Source of the DNA: Verrucomicrobiota bacterium
Lineage (GTDB): Bacteria > Verrucomicrobiota > Verrucomicrobiia > Verrucomicrobiales > DEV007
NCBI GenBank assembly: GCA_018970725.1
Contig: JAGWVU010000019.1
Span: 27,635-91,634, forward strand
Length of the DNA: 64,000 nt
Direction: 5' to 3'
This document shows, in pieces, positions 52,960-61,177 of the stretch; positions within the stretch are counted from its first letter, which is position 1; every line of letters starts with the position of its first letter. The position numbers were made by a program, and so were the translations under genes. Under the pieces are notes generated by a model that was given only the letters and a program-made list of their open reading frames with translations, was not told the origin of the DNA and did no database searches.

Positions 52960-54276
52960 ATGAACCGACGCCTCTTTCTCGCGACCACCGCCGCCACCTT
53001 CGGCCCGGCTCCTTTCATCCGCGGCCAAGCGAAAACCGGGAAGAAGTTCCGCACCGCCGTGATCGGAGCCGGTTGGTGGGGAATGAACCTCCTCCGGGTC
53101 GCCCTCGAGGCCGGCCGGTCCGAGGTGGTCGCCCTGGCGGATGTCGATGCCGATGTCCTCGAAATCTCCGCGGATGAGGTGCTCGGACTGACCGGCAAAG
53201 CCCCGAAGACCTACCGGGACTACCGCGAATTGCTCGAGAAGGAAAAACCGGAAATCGTCATCATCGCCACGCCGGATCATTGGCACGCCCTGCAAACCAT
53301 CGCCGCCGTCGAGGCCGGAGCCCATGTTTTCGTCGAAAAACCCGCGGGCCATACCATTCTCGAAGGACGCGCCATGGTCAACGCGGCCCGCCGGACCGGA
53401 AAAATCGTCCAAGTCGGCCTGCACCGCCGGATCGGCCCGCACCATGTCAGCGGCATGGAGTTTCTCAGGTCCGGAAAGGTCGGGGAAATCGGCATGGTGC
53501 GCATGGTGGTCACCGGAGGCGCCGACGGCCCTGAAGAGCCCTCCGCAAATGTCCCCCCTCCCCAGGAACTCGATTGGGATCTCTACTGCGGCCCGGCCCC
53601 GCTCCGGCCCTTCTGCAAAAACATTCATCCGGGCCGCTTCCGCAATTATCTCGACTTCGCGAATGGCACGCTCGGCGACTGGGGCGTTCACTGGCTCGAT
53701 CAACTGCTCTGGTGGAGCGAGGAAAAATGGCCGAAGAAGGTGCACTGCAGCGGCGGGCGCCCGATTCTCGGCCCGGCCGTTCTCACCGCGCAGGAACAAA
53801 CGACGGACGCACCGGACCACCAAGTGGCCACCTACGAGTTCACCGATTTCACCGCCGTTTGGGAGCATCGGCGTTTTGGCGGAAACGGGACCGACGCCTC
53901 CCCTTTCGGAACGACGTTTTATGGCACCAACGGCACCTTTCACATGGGGTGGCGCGATGGCTGGACCTTCTACCCCCGGAAAAAAGGGGACCCGCTGATC
54001 CATCAGGACCCGCGGTTCGATAACGAAAAGGACGGCCACAACGTGCCTCCGCTGTGGCGCGATTTTCTCGCCGCCATCGAATCCGGCCGCCCGCCGGTCG
54101 CGGACATCGGCATCGCCCACCTTTCCACAAACCTCGCCCTACTCGGGATGCTGAGCTTCAAGCTGGGCACCGCGATCACTTGGGACGGAGCCAGGGAACA
54201 GATTCCCGACAACCCCGAAGCCAACAAACTCCTGCGCCGCGAATACCGGGCCCCATGGGTCTATCCCGCCGTTTGA
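52960..54276 (+). CDS. Gfo/Idh/MocA family oxidoreductase, exported type
   Basis: A 438-residue NAD(P)-dependent oxidoreductase of the glucose-fructose oxidoreductase / inositol dehydrogenase superfamily. It begins with a Tat-like leader (MNRRLFLATTAATFGPAPFIRGQA). The Rossmann motif is VIGAGWWGMNLLR. Then come VVIIATPDHWHA-type strands (EIVIIATPDHWHALQTIAAVEAGAHVFVEKPAGH), where the EKP lysine is the usual catalytic residue, and a C-terminal alpha/beta domain with HPGRFRNYLDFANGTLGDWGVHWLDQLLWW. It is co-transcribed with the propeller gene 14 bases upstream and probably with the MFS gene 110 bases downstream. The sugar substrate is unknown. Confidence 0.92.
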   Translation: MNRRLFLATTAATFGPAPFIRGQAKTGKKFRTAVIGAGWWGMNLLRVALEAGRSEVVALADVDADVLEISADEVLGLTGKAPKTYRDYRELLEKEKPEIVIIATPDHWHALQTIAAVEAGAHVFVEKPAGHTILEGRAMVNAARRTGKIVQVGLHRRIGPHHVSGMEFLRSGKVGEIGMVRMVVTGGADGPEEPSANVPPPQELDWDLYCGPAPLRPFCKNIHPGRFRNYLDFANGTLGDWGVHWLDQLLWWSEEKWPKKVHCSGGRPILGPAVLTAQEQTTDAPDHQVATYEFTDFTAVWEHRRFGGNGTDASPFGTTFYGTNGTFHMGWRDGWTFYPRKKGDPLIHQDPRFDNEKDGHNVPPLWRDFLAAIESGRPPVADIGIAHLSTNLALLGMLSFKLGTAITWDGAREQIPDNPEANKLLRREYRAPWVYPAV

Positions 54277-54386
54277 TCGACTCCCGGATGCCGTCGGCAA
54301 ATTCCCGCATTTTGGATTTGTGAGCGGCGGTTGTCGATTTTCTCGTGAGGCGCGGAAACACTCTCGGTCACGCCCCCCTTTTTGCC

Positions 54387-55889
54387 ATGCACTCCTTACG
54401 CCTTACCCAAGGCTCTTCCCGAGCCCGACAATTCACCCTTCTGGCCGCCTTCCTCGGCTGGTTGTTCGATGGATTCGAGATGGGGTTGTTCCCCCTCATC
54501 GGAAAGGCCGCCCTCTCCGATCTCCTCGGCTCCGGAGCGAACCCGGGCGACGACGCCAAATGGTTCGGTGCCATCATCGCGGTCTTCCTCGTCGGCGCGG
54601 CCAGCGGCGGGGTGGTCTTCGGCTGGCTCGGCGACAAGATCGGCCGGGTCCGCGCCATGGCCCTGAGCATTCTGACTTACGCCCTGTTCACCGGATTGTG
54701 CGGCTTTGTCGGTGAGGCCTGGCAGTTGGCCGGTTTGCGCTTCATCGCCTCGCTCGGCATGGGAGGGGAATGGTCGCTCGGCGTCGCCCTCGTCAACGAG
54801 GTCTGGCCGGGGAAATCCCGCGCCCTGGTGGCCGGACTCATCGGCGCCGCGGCGAACATCGGGTATCTCCTCGTGGCCGTCCTCAGCATGTTCCTGCTCA
54901 GCTTCATCGGCGGCGTGGAGACCGTGATGCTTTCCCTCGGGATCCCCAAGGCGGGAGTCGATCACCTGCTCGAAAATTCCGCCTGGCGTTTCCTCATGAT
55001 CAGCGGCGCCCTGCCCGCCCTCCTCATCTTCATGATCCGGGCCTTCGTGCCGGAATCCGCCCAATGGGAGGAAGAAAACGCCAAAGGCTCCACCTCCCAC
55101 TGGAATCGTTCCGATCTCCTCGGCGTCCTCGGAGGAGCGGCGGTGTCCTTGGTGATCGTCTGGGCATGGTCCCCGGCCGGCCCCCACCCGGCTCTGGCCA
55201 CCCTCATCACTCTCTTCGGCCTCTGGTGCGCCGCCTGGGGATTTCTCCATCCGGTGAAAGCTTATCTGGCCCGCGCCCGGAGCAGCGGCTCCCTCCGGAA
55301 TTCCGAATCCGAGATCGTCCGCCTCATGCTGCTCGGAGCCGGGCTGGGCGCGGTCGCCCTCCTCGGAACTTGGGGCTCCACGCAATGGGCCCCCCGTTGG
55401 GCGGAAAGTCTTGACCCTGACAAGACCCACCACGCCAAGGAGTGGACCCTGATCTGGATCTCCCTCGGGGCGATCACCGGCACCTTCCTCGCTGCTCTCG
55501 CCGCCGGCAAGTTCGGCCGCAAGATCACCTACGCAACGTTGTGCGGCGGATCGCTGGCCACCGCCCTGTTCTTCTATTGGACCAACCACTCCGTTGGTCC
55601 GTGGTTCCTCGGCACCGCTTTCCTCGCGGGGATCTGGACGGCGTCGTTCTACGGCTTCTTCCCCCTGTATTACCCGGAACTCTTCCCCACCGCCGTCCGC
55701 GCCACCGGCCAGGGGTTTGCCTTCAATTTCGGACGGATTCTCGCCGCGGTCGGCAGCCTCCAGACCGGGACATTGACCACGCTGCTCGGCTTCCCGGCCG
55801 CCGGATCCGTCATTGTCTCCGTTTATGTGTTGGGCATCGTCCTAATCCAGTTCGCCCCGGAAACCAAGGATACAGGGCTCCCGGACTGA
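54387..55889 (+). CDS. MFS transporter, sugar/metabolite type
   Basis: A 500-residue, twelve-helix major facilitator protein. Hallmarks are LGWLFDGFEMGLFPL in helix 1 and GWLGDKIGRVRAMALS between helices 2 and 3. Another is FIASLGMGGEWSLGVALVNEVWPGKSRALVAGLIGAAANIG in helices 4-5. A later loop ends in AGKFGRKITYATL. The C-terminal half has SFYGFFPLYYPELFPTAVRATGQGFAFNFGRI, like the metabolite:H+ and sialate/aromatic-acid symporters. ATG 54387 is the best start; 54345 only adds unrelated residues. It follows the Gfo/Idh/MocA gene by 110 bases, so it probably imports that enzyme's substrate or a related sugar. It is convergent with the M50 protease gene. Confidence 0.9.
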   Translation: MHSLRLTQGSSRARQFTLLAAFLGWLFDGFEMGLFPLIGKAALSDLLGSGANPGDDAKWFGAIIAVFLVGAASGGVVFGWLGDKIGRVRAMALSILTYALFTGLCGFVGEAWQLAGLRFIASLGMGGEWSLGVALVNEVWPGKSRALVAGLIGAAANIGYLLVAVLSMFLLSFIGGVETVMLSLGIPKAGVDHLLENSAWRFLMISGALPALLIFMIRAFVPESAQWEEENAKGSTSHWNRSDLLGVLGGAAVSLVIVWAWSPAGPHPALATLITLFGLWCAAWGFLHPVKAYLARARSSGSLRNSESEIVRLMLLGAGLGAVALLGTWGSTQWAPRWAESLDPDKTHHAKEWTLIWISLGAITGTFLAALAAGKFGRKITYATLCGGSLATALFFYWTNHSVGPWFLGTAFLAGIWTASFYGFFPLYYPELFPTAVRATGQGFAFNFGRILAAVGSLQTGTLTTLLGFPAAGSVIVSVYVLGIVLIQFAPETKDTGLPD

Positions 55890-55893
55890 TCCC

Positions 55894-57030
55894 TCAACGA
55901 CGCCTTTTCCGCGCCGCTTCGATCATCACGAACTCGCCAATGTTCTCGGCGGTCAACAAGCCCGAGAGCCGGCCGTTCCTCATCACCGGCACCGTCGTGC
56001 ATCTCCCCGGCTGCGCCCGTCCCAACACCTCCTGCATCGACTCCTCGGTTTCCGCGGTCTCGAAATCCCCGGTCATCGCAACCGTCACCAAGCCGTCATC
56101 CCCGTGCTCCGCGAGCGCTTGGAAAAACGCGGCCTGGGTCACAATGCCCATGACGTCCCCCAATCCGTCCACCACCGGAAAATCTTTCTGGGTCCCGGCC
56201 AGAATGCGGCGGGCCATCTCGCCCAAGGTCTCCGTGGGGTGGACCGATTGAAACTCCACCATCATCGCATCACGCACCGGAACCCCGGCGAAGAGCGACT
56301 TGATCTCCGCCGAGGTCGCTTCCTGCTCCGCCCCGGCCCAGACAAAGACCGCGATCAAAATCAGCATCGGATTCACGAACAGCCCGGCAAAGCCAAAAAG
56401 CACCGCCATCCCCTGCCCCACCCGCGCCGCCACCCGGGTCGCCCGGGCATACGGCATCCCCATGGCGAGGAAAGCGCGCAAAACCCGGCCCCCGTCCATC
56501 GGAAACGCCGGGAGGAGGTTGAACATCACGAGGAACAGGTTCGCCACCCAGAGCCGCTCCGCCAAATTTCCCCCGGTGGTCGTGACCTGCTCGAGCGGCT
56601 GCCAAGTCCCCGTAGCTTTCAAGCCCAGATACAAGCCCGTCGCGATCACCACGTTCACCAGCGGTCCCGCGATGGCGACCCAGAGTTCCTGCAGCGGCTT
56701 CTCCGGCATCCGCTCCAACCGCGCCACTCCCCCGATCGGTAACAAGGTGATGTCCTGCGTCTTGATGCCAAACTGACGGGCCGCCAGCGCGTGCCCCAAC
56801 TCGTGCAACACCACGCAAAGGAAGAGCAGGCAGAAAAAGGACACCCCGACGAGCGCCGCACCCACATCCCGGTCAGGCAACCAATGGGCCAGTCCCAAAA
56901 ACGCCAGCAGGAGAAGAAACGTGACGTGGATGCGGAGTTCGATGCCGAAAAGGCTGCCCACCCGTGGCGCCCAACCCATCGGTGCGGTCGCCCGGCCGGG
57001 CGGGGAGGAGGAAGCTTTTGTGTCCGTCAT
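55894..57030 (-). CDS. M50 (site-2-type) zinc metalloprotease with CBS domains
   Basis: A 378-residue membrane protease of the S2P family, group with C-terminal CBS pair. The zinc motif HELGH lies near residue 75 in a membrane helix (FLCVVLHELGHALAARQFGI), and the third ligand region NLLPAFPMDGGRVLRAFLA lies near 170-187. Helices before and after form the usual S2P core, including WVAIAGPLVNVVIATG. Two CBS domains (about 250-375) end the protein and suggest nucleotide control. It is read from the same strand as the YugP-type protease gene, 35 bases downstream, so two membrane zinc proteases share a transcript. Substrates are unknown. Confidence 0.93.
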   Translation of the reverse strand: MTDTKASSSPPGRATAPMGWAPRVGSLFGIELRIHVTFLLLLAFLGLAHWLPDRDVGAALVGVSFFCLLFLCVVLHELGHALAARQFGIKTQDITLLPIGGVARLERMPEKPLQELWVAIAGPLVNVVIATGLYLGLKATGTWQPLEQVTTTGGNLAERLWVANLFLVMFNLLPAFPMDGGRVLRAFLAMGMPYARATRVAARVGQGMAVLFGFAGLFVNPMLILIAVFVWAGAEQEATSAEIKSLFAGVPVRDAMMVEFQSVHPTETLGEMARRILAGTQKDFPVVDGLGDVMGIVTQAAFFQALAEHGDDGLVTVAMTGDFETAETEESMQEVLGRAQPGRCTTVPVMRNGRLSGLLTAENIGEFVMIEAARKRRR

Positions 57031-57065
57031 AATCCGCTATGCTCACGCCATCCGGAGCGCTCCCC

Positions 57066-57752
57066 TCATTCCTCCCGGTTCCCCAGGAGCAAGGGCAGCA
57101 AGTGCCAGAGGAAGTAAGCCAGGGAGGTCACGAATGCGGCCACATAGGTCCAAGCCGCAGCGTCGAGAACTTCCCGCACCGCCACCGCTTCGGCTCCCGG
57201 CGCGATCATGCGCATCTCCCCAAGCACTCGCTTGGCCCGGTGAGACGCATCGAACTCCACCGGAAGCGTGATCAAATTGAACGCCATGATGATCCCCCAA
57301 GCCACTGCCATGACCAACGCCCCGGTCATCGGACGGATCAGCCCCGTGAAAATCCCGATCATCGGTAACCACATGACTACTTGGTTCGCGTAATTCGTTA
57401 TGCCCACCGAGGCCATCCGCCAGTGCAGCGGCGCATACGCTTGCTGATGCTGGATCGCGTGACCGCACTCGTGCGCCGCCACCCCCAGCGCCGCCGGAGA
57501 TCGTCCGTAATAATTCTCCCGGGACAACACCAACCGCCGGTGCATCGGATCGTAGTGATCCCCCAACAACCCGTCGATCTGGGAAACTTCAACATCCCGG
57601 ATGCCCGCGGCAGAGAGAATCCGGTAGGCGGCTTCCGCACCGCTGAGCCCGGAAAAAACCTCCCCCTGATTGTGGCGGTTGTAGACCGATTTCACGCGCC
57701 ATCCCGCCCAGAGCGATAGCGCCATCGTTCCAAGAAAGAGAATCCAGATCAT
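57066..57752 (-). CDS. YugP-type membrane zinc metallopeptidase
   Basis: A 228-residue neutral zinc metallopeptidase of the YugP family. An N-terminal helix (IWILFLGTMALSLWAGW) is followed by the catalytic motif AAHECGHAIQHQQAYAP (HECGH near residue 93) and GLLGDHYDPMHRRLVLS just before it. Two or three helices follow (MWLPMIGIFTGLI, GALVMAVAWGIIMAFNLITLPVEFDASHRAKRVL) and a C-terminal helix (AAWTYVAAFVTSLAYFLWHLLPLLL). The length matches the family. It lies directly upstream of the M50 protease gene in the same direction. The substrate is unknown. Confidence 0.92.
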   Translation of the reverse strand: MIWILFLGTMALSLWAGWRVKSVYNRHNQGEVFSGLSGAEAAYRILSAAGIRDVEVSQIDGLLGDHYDPMHRRLVLSRENYYGRSPAALGVAAHECGHAIQHQQAYAPLHWRMASVGITNYANQVVMWLPMIGIFTGLIRPMTGALVMAVAWGIIMAFNLITLPVEFDASHRAKRVLGEMRMIAPGAEAVAVREVLDAAAWTYVAAFVTSLAYFLWHLLPLLLGNREE

Positions 57753-57831
57753 GATTCCAATCTACCGCCCTTGGCCCGATACACCACTAGACAATTGCGA
57801 AAGAATGCCTCCACTTTGTGAAATTAAATCG

Positions 57832-59211
57832 TCAACCTTGCGTAATTTTGGAATCGTCTTCCCCTGTTCCCAGCAGATGCCGGAACGCCGCGTCGATCCG
57901 CCGATGCCGGAATTCATAGCCTCCCGCCTCCAGAACCGCCGCACCCACCCGCGCGCTGCTCAACAGGGTTTGCCCCGCCATTTCACCGAAGGCCAACCGC
58001 AACGCCACGGGCGGCACCGGGATCAGCGAGGGCCTGCCCAAGGCCCGGCCCAGTTCCCGGGAAAACCCGGCATTGGTCACCGGTTCCGGCGCCACCGCGT
58101 TCACCGGCCCGGCCATGCCTTCATCCATCAAGGCCCGGAGAATCACCGCCACCAGATCATCGATGGAAATCCAACTCATCCACCTCCCGCCCCGCCCGAT
58201 CGGACCACCCAAGCCCGCCCGGAAAACGGGAAGCAGCTTCTCCAGGACCCCGCCGGCCGGCGACAAAACGAGCCCGATCCGCAAACAAACCACCCGCGCC
58301 CCGAACCGCTCCGCCCGGTGGGTTTCCCGCTCCCACGCCTGGCACACTTCACTGAGAAATCCGGTTCCGGGGGCATCCCCCTCCCGGCAGGGTATTTCGG
58401 CCCGGTTCCCGTAGATGCCGATCGCCGACGCGCCCACCAAGACGCCCGGAGGAACGGCGAGCCGGGAGAGCTGATCCACCAGCGCCCGGGTCCCTTCCTC
58501 ACGACTCTGCAAAATCCGACGCTTCCGCCCGGCGGTCCAACGCCCTCCGGCCACGTTTTCCCCCGCCAGATGAACCACCGCGTCGATCCGGCCCGCCTTC
58601 TCCAGCCCGGACAAAGCCACCTCGTCCCCTTCCAACGGCTCCCGGCGCACCAACCGCACCACCTCGTGCCCCATCGTGGTCAGCAACGGACAAAGCGCCC
58701 GTCCCACCAACCCGCCGGCCCCTGTGACCAGAACCCGCAAACGGGGGCGGCCCGACCATTTTTTCCCGAATCCAAGGTCTGCCCGCGTCACCGCATGCCG
58801 ATACCGGAACATCCGCTCGAGTTGCTTGCGGACAAAGCCATTGGCGAGACTCCCCCCGAACGCATCGAATTGGATCGAATCCGTCAGCAGGCACTCCCCC
58901 GTCTCCGGACGATCCTCAAAGGAGTGCCGGTGATCCCAACGGGCAAATGGCCCCCGGACCATGCGATCATTGAACTCCCTTCCGGCGGCGTAGCCATGGT
59001 GGCGCGCCTCAAGAATCAAGGGAAGCGGTCCGACCTGCTGACGCAAGACCACACGTCCTCCGTCCCGGATGCCCCCGCTCCTCTCCTCCACGCGAATCCG
59101 CTCCCAAGGCGGAATCAACCGTTCCAGCGCTCCCGGGCGCTCGTGCCACGCAAACGCCTCCGCTGCGGAAACCGGAAGCAGAACCGAGCGGGTGAACGCG
59201 TTGTTGCTCAT
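57832..59211 (-). CDS. TIGR01777 epimerase fused to SRPBCC domain
   Basis: A 459-residue protein. An N-terminal SRPBCC (START-like) ligand-binding domain (about 1-145, with LPVSAAEAFAWHERPGALERLIPPWERIRV and RWDHRHSFE) is joined to a YfcH/TIGR01777 short-chain dehydrogenase-like epimerase domain (about 160-455). Its motifs are VLVTGAGGLVGRALCPLL, DAVVHLAGENVAGGRWTAGRKRRILQSR, GASAIGIYGN, VCLRIGLVLSPAGG and MSWISIDDLVAVI. This fusion is known in several bacteria. The start at 59211 was chosen over 59232. The reaction is unknown; NAD(P) binding is expected. Its start lies 47 bases from repeat copy 3. Confidence 0.9.
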   Translation of the reverse strand: MSNNAFTRSVLLPVSAAEAFAWHERPGALERLIPPWERIRVEERSGGIRDGGRVVLRQQVGPLPLILEARHHGYAAGREFNDRMVRGPFARWDHRHSFEDRPETGECLLTDSIQFDAFGGSLANGFVRKQLERMFRYRHAVTRADLGFGKKWSGRPRLRVLVTGAGGLVGRALCPLLTTMGHEVVRLVRREPLEGDEVALSGLEKAGRIDAVVHLAGENVAGGRWTAGRKRRILQSREEGTRALVDQLSRLAVPPGVLVGASAIGIYGNRAEIPCREGDAPGTGFLSEVCQAWERETHRAERFGARVVCLRIGLVLSPAGGVLEKLLPVFRAGLGGPIGRGGRWMSWISIDDLVAVILRALMDEGMAGPVNAVAPEPVTNAGFSRELGRALGRPSLIPVPPVALRLAFGEMAGQTLLSSARVGAAVLEAGGYEFRHRRIDAAFRHLLGTGEDDSKITQG

Positions 59212-59258
59212 CAGGGTGAGGTTACGTCGCAACCCGGCCCCCAGAGTCCCTCAATCAA

Positions 59259-59367
59259 CCCGCATTTCTCAAGGATCGCGAAGGATTCCAGGATAAGCGG
59301 GCCGCCGACATACCGTTAATTCTGGAATTCGAGCGGAACGCGGCAGCGAGAGCTTGAGAAATGCGGG
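59259..59367 (+). repeat. Dispersed palindromic element, copy 3 (both arms shortened)
   Basis: This 109-bp copy has perfect 15-bp terminal repeats (59259-59273 and 59353-59367). It is flanked by TCAA at 59255-59258 and 59368-59371, a perfect 4-bp duplication. Relative to copy 1, about 41 bp are missing from the left arm (between CGCG repeats) and about 26 bp from the right arm (between GCAG repeats). The lost pieces are the ones that pair with each other, so the hairpin remains possible. The central core GGCCGCCGACATACCG is kept in degenerate form. The right-hand TCAA holds the stop codon of the minus-strand gene that follows. Confidence 0.85.
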
Positions 59368-60435
59368 TCAAACCAGCCCCGCAAGAATCCGGGGTTCCCG
59401 CCCGAACCGGGCGCGATACTCCTCCAACGTGGGACGCAGCCGAACCTGGACCTTGGCGTCGTGATGCAGCGCAATCGACGACAACCGATGCTCCAGAAAA
59501 GGGTTCTCGAACCGCTCCAGAACCGCACGCCCGAAACCCGGAGGATCTTCCACCCTCCCCTCCAGAACCGGCACGATTTCCTCGAACAACAGCGCCTCCA
59601 ACCACGCCCGAAGCTCCGGCTGCTCCATGGCTTCCCGAACCGTTCCGATCCCCAAGGGCATGGCCCGGCTCACCAGGGCCGAATGCAACCCGTTGAGAAT
59701 CCGAATCTTCCGCAGGGCGTAGGGTCCGATATCCGGAACGGTCAGGATCGCGGGATGCGGCAACTCGACCGGCACCCGGGATTCAATGGCCCAGAGGGCA
59801 AACGGCTCCGCCGCCACCAACAAGGGATCGATCCCCAAAAGGGGGTGAACCGCGGGCGGCCCGGGAACGATCCGGTCCACCAGACTGTTGGCCCAGTGAC
59901 ATCCATTGGAGATCCAATCCACCAGGGCCGGAGGAAGTCCCCAGCGGGAAGCCTGTTCCAATACCAGGGCCCGCAGGCGGTCGCCGTTTCCCTCAATCAA
60001 TTCACAGGGGAGAATCAGGATCCCCGGCAAGCCCGCGTCGTATCGCAGCATCAGCAAGCGCAACAATTTCGCCGGGAAGGACCGGGGCGGCCGCCCACCA
60101 GCGGTCTCACCATCATCCAGGGCAAATCCGGCCTCGGTGGTATTCGACACGATCCAACGCAAATCCGGAGCGCAGGCCAAAACCTCCACCTCCGCCCACC
60201 CGCTCGTCGCCGGCAACGCCCCACGGATGGAGTTCACCTCGACCGTCCGATCCACCACCACTCCATCCCGAAGCCCCTGCACTGCCACATGATAGCGCCC
60301 CCGGGCGCGATTCAGCGCCTCCGCCCGATCCGTCCCGGTGGACTGCACCACCACCACCTCATCAAAAGCGGTCTCGGAAACAAACAGATCGACAAAGGCG
60401 CGCAAAAAATTTCCGGAACCGAATTGCAGGATCAT
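59368..60435 (-). CDS. Tagaturonate reductase-like (mannitol dehydrogenase family) protein
   Basis: A 355-residue NAD-dependent polyol or hexuronate dehydrogenase, most like UxaB. It starts MILQFGSGNFLRAFVDLFVSE, the Rossmann motif of the family. It has IVSNTTEAGF, PCELIEGNGD, NGCHWANSLVDRIVPG, VELPHPAILTVPDIGPYALRKIRILNGLHSAL (the K-x4-N-x2-H catalytic pattern) and a helical C-terminal end. ATG 60435 leaves almost nothing before the Rossmann motif. In-frame codons continue upstream to a stop near 60499 (IPAGHWEQV...), so an unusual upstream start such as CTG cannot be excluded. The stop codon TGA lies in the duplication flanking repeat copy 3. Confidence 0.82.
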   Translation of the reverse strand: MILQFGSGNFLRAFVDLFVSETAFDEVVVVQSTGTDRAEALNRARGRYHVAVQGLRDGVVVDRTVEVNSIRGALPATSGWAEVEVLACAPDLRWIVSNTTEAGFALDDGETAGGRPPRSFPAKLLRLLMLRYDAGLPGILILPCELIEGNGDRLRALVLEQASRWGLPPALVDWISNGCHWANSLVDRIVPGPPAVHPLLGIDPLLVAAEPFALWAIESRVPVELPHPAILTVPDIGPYALRKIRILNGLHSALVSRAMPLGIGTVREAMEQPELRAWLEALLFEEIVPVLEGRVEDPPGFGRAVLERFENPFLEHRLSSIALHHDAKVQVRLRPTLEEYRARFGREPRILAGLV

Positions 60436-60564
60436 GACCTGTTCCCAGTGGCCCGCCGGGATGGCGATGGCGAATGATTTCCGCAGCGTTGCGGAGAATC
60501 AGCCCGGCGCGCAGGCAAAAAAATTCCCTGACCTTTTTTCGAACGATGGGGGGGAATCACCTGG

Positions 60565-60672
60565 GCCGCATTTCTCAAGGATCACGTCGCGAGGCGCCGC
60601 CAGATGGCATTTTCTGTAAGGCGCGCGAAGGATTCCGGGGTTCACGGTGTGCCTACACACCGTGAACCCCGG
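60565..60672 (+). repeat. Dispersed palindromic element, copy 4 (left half plus core hairpin)
   Basis: The left end (GCCGCATTTCTCAAG, first base changed) and left arm match copy 1, and the central hairpin is complete. The right arm and right terminal repeat are missing after about 60672. The core is a perfect 17-bp stem (60635-60651 with 60656-60672, loop CCTA), the best preserved core of the four copies, so it probably shows the ancestral centre. Confidence 0.8.
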
Positions 60673-60710
60673 GGAAGTCCCTCCCACCGTTAAAACCCCT
60701 GGATGGATGG

Positions 60711-60738
60711 TGAGGACTCCGCACTCGCGGAGTCCTCA
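60711..60738. repeat. Perfect 12-bp inverted repeat
   Basis: TGAGGACTCCGC (60711-60722), loop ACTC and GCGGAGTCCTCA (60727-60738). It lies between the truncated repeat copy 4 and the transposase remnant. No T run follows on either strand, so it is not a standard terminator. It may belong to an insertion sequence end. Confidence 0.6.
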
Positions 60739-60766
60739 AGAAGGGTTTACCTTCAATCCATACGAA

Positions 60767-61089
60767 ATGACAGCCGAAAAAGGCATTCTGGGGGCCTTGG
60801 CGCAAGCCAACGATGAGCAAGCGACCCAGATTTTCCACGATTCCCTGCGAAGGGTGGTCCGGGTTGGGCCGATGAACACCATGGCCGCCGAGGTCGAGAT
60901 GCTTTGCGGGCCGGGACGGTTTTCGTCAACGACCGCAAAGAGAAGATCACCCGGCCCAGGGTGCGGACGGATGGCGGCGGGGTTGCTGCGGGCGCAAAGC
61001 GGCTGGAGGAGCTGGCCATCGCGCTGCGCACGCCGCCACCCCGGCCTCCACACCGGGGTGGCGGCGGAATGAAGGCAAAGACTCCTTGA
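60767..61089 (+). pseudogene. Transposase remnant, probably IS256-type (zinc-binding variant)
   Basis: The first part reads MTAEKGILGALAQANDEQATQIFHDSLRRVVRVGPMNTMAAEVEMLCGP up to about 60915. The reading then continues in another frame as RAGTVFVNDRKEKITRPRVRTDGGGV. In transposases of this type a stretch with HP and several more residues lies between CGP and RAG, so a short deletion between CGGGCC repeats explains both the loss and the frame change. The catalytic domain is absent. The family call rests on recalled motifs, not on a search. Confidence 0.5.
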
Positions 61090-61177
61090 ATTCTTGAAAA
61101 ACCTACCCTGCATTTACAATCACCCGATCAACCTTCCCTCCTGAAATATAACGGTAGTAGGGACATCCCCTTTCCCG

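Noticed and set aside
54299..54312. CCCGCATTTT near 54308 as a fifth copy of the dispersed element
   Set aside because: It shares only the first nine bases; the CTCAAG part, arms and opposite end are absent.
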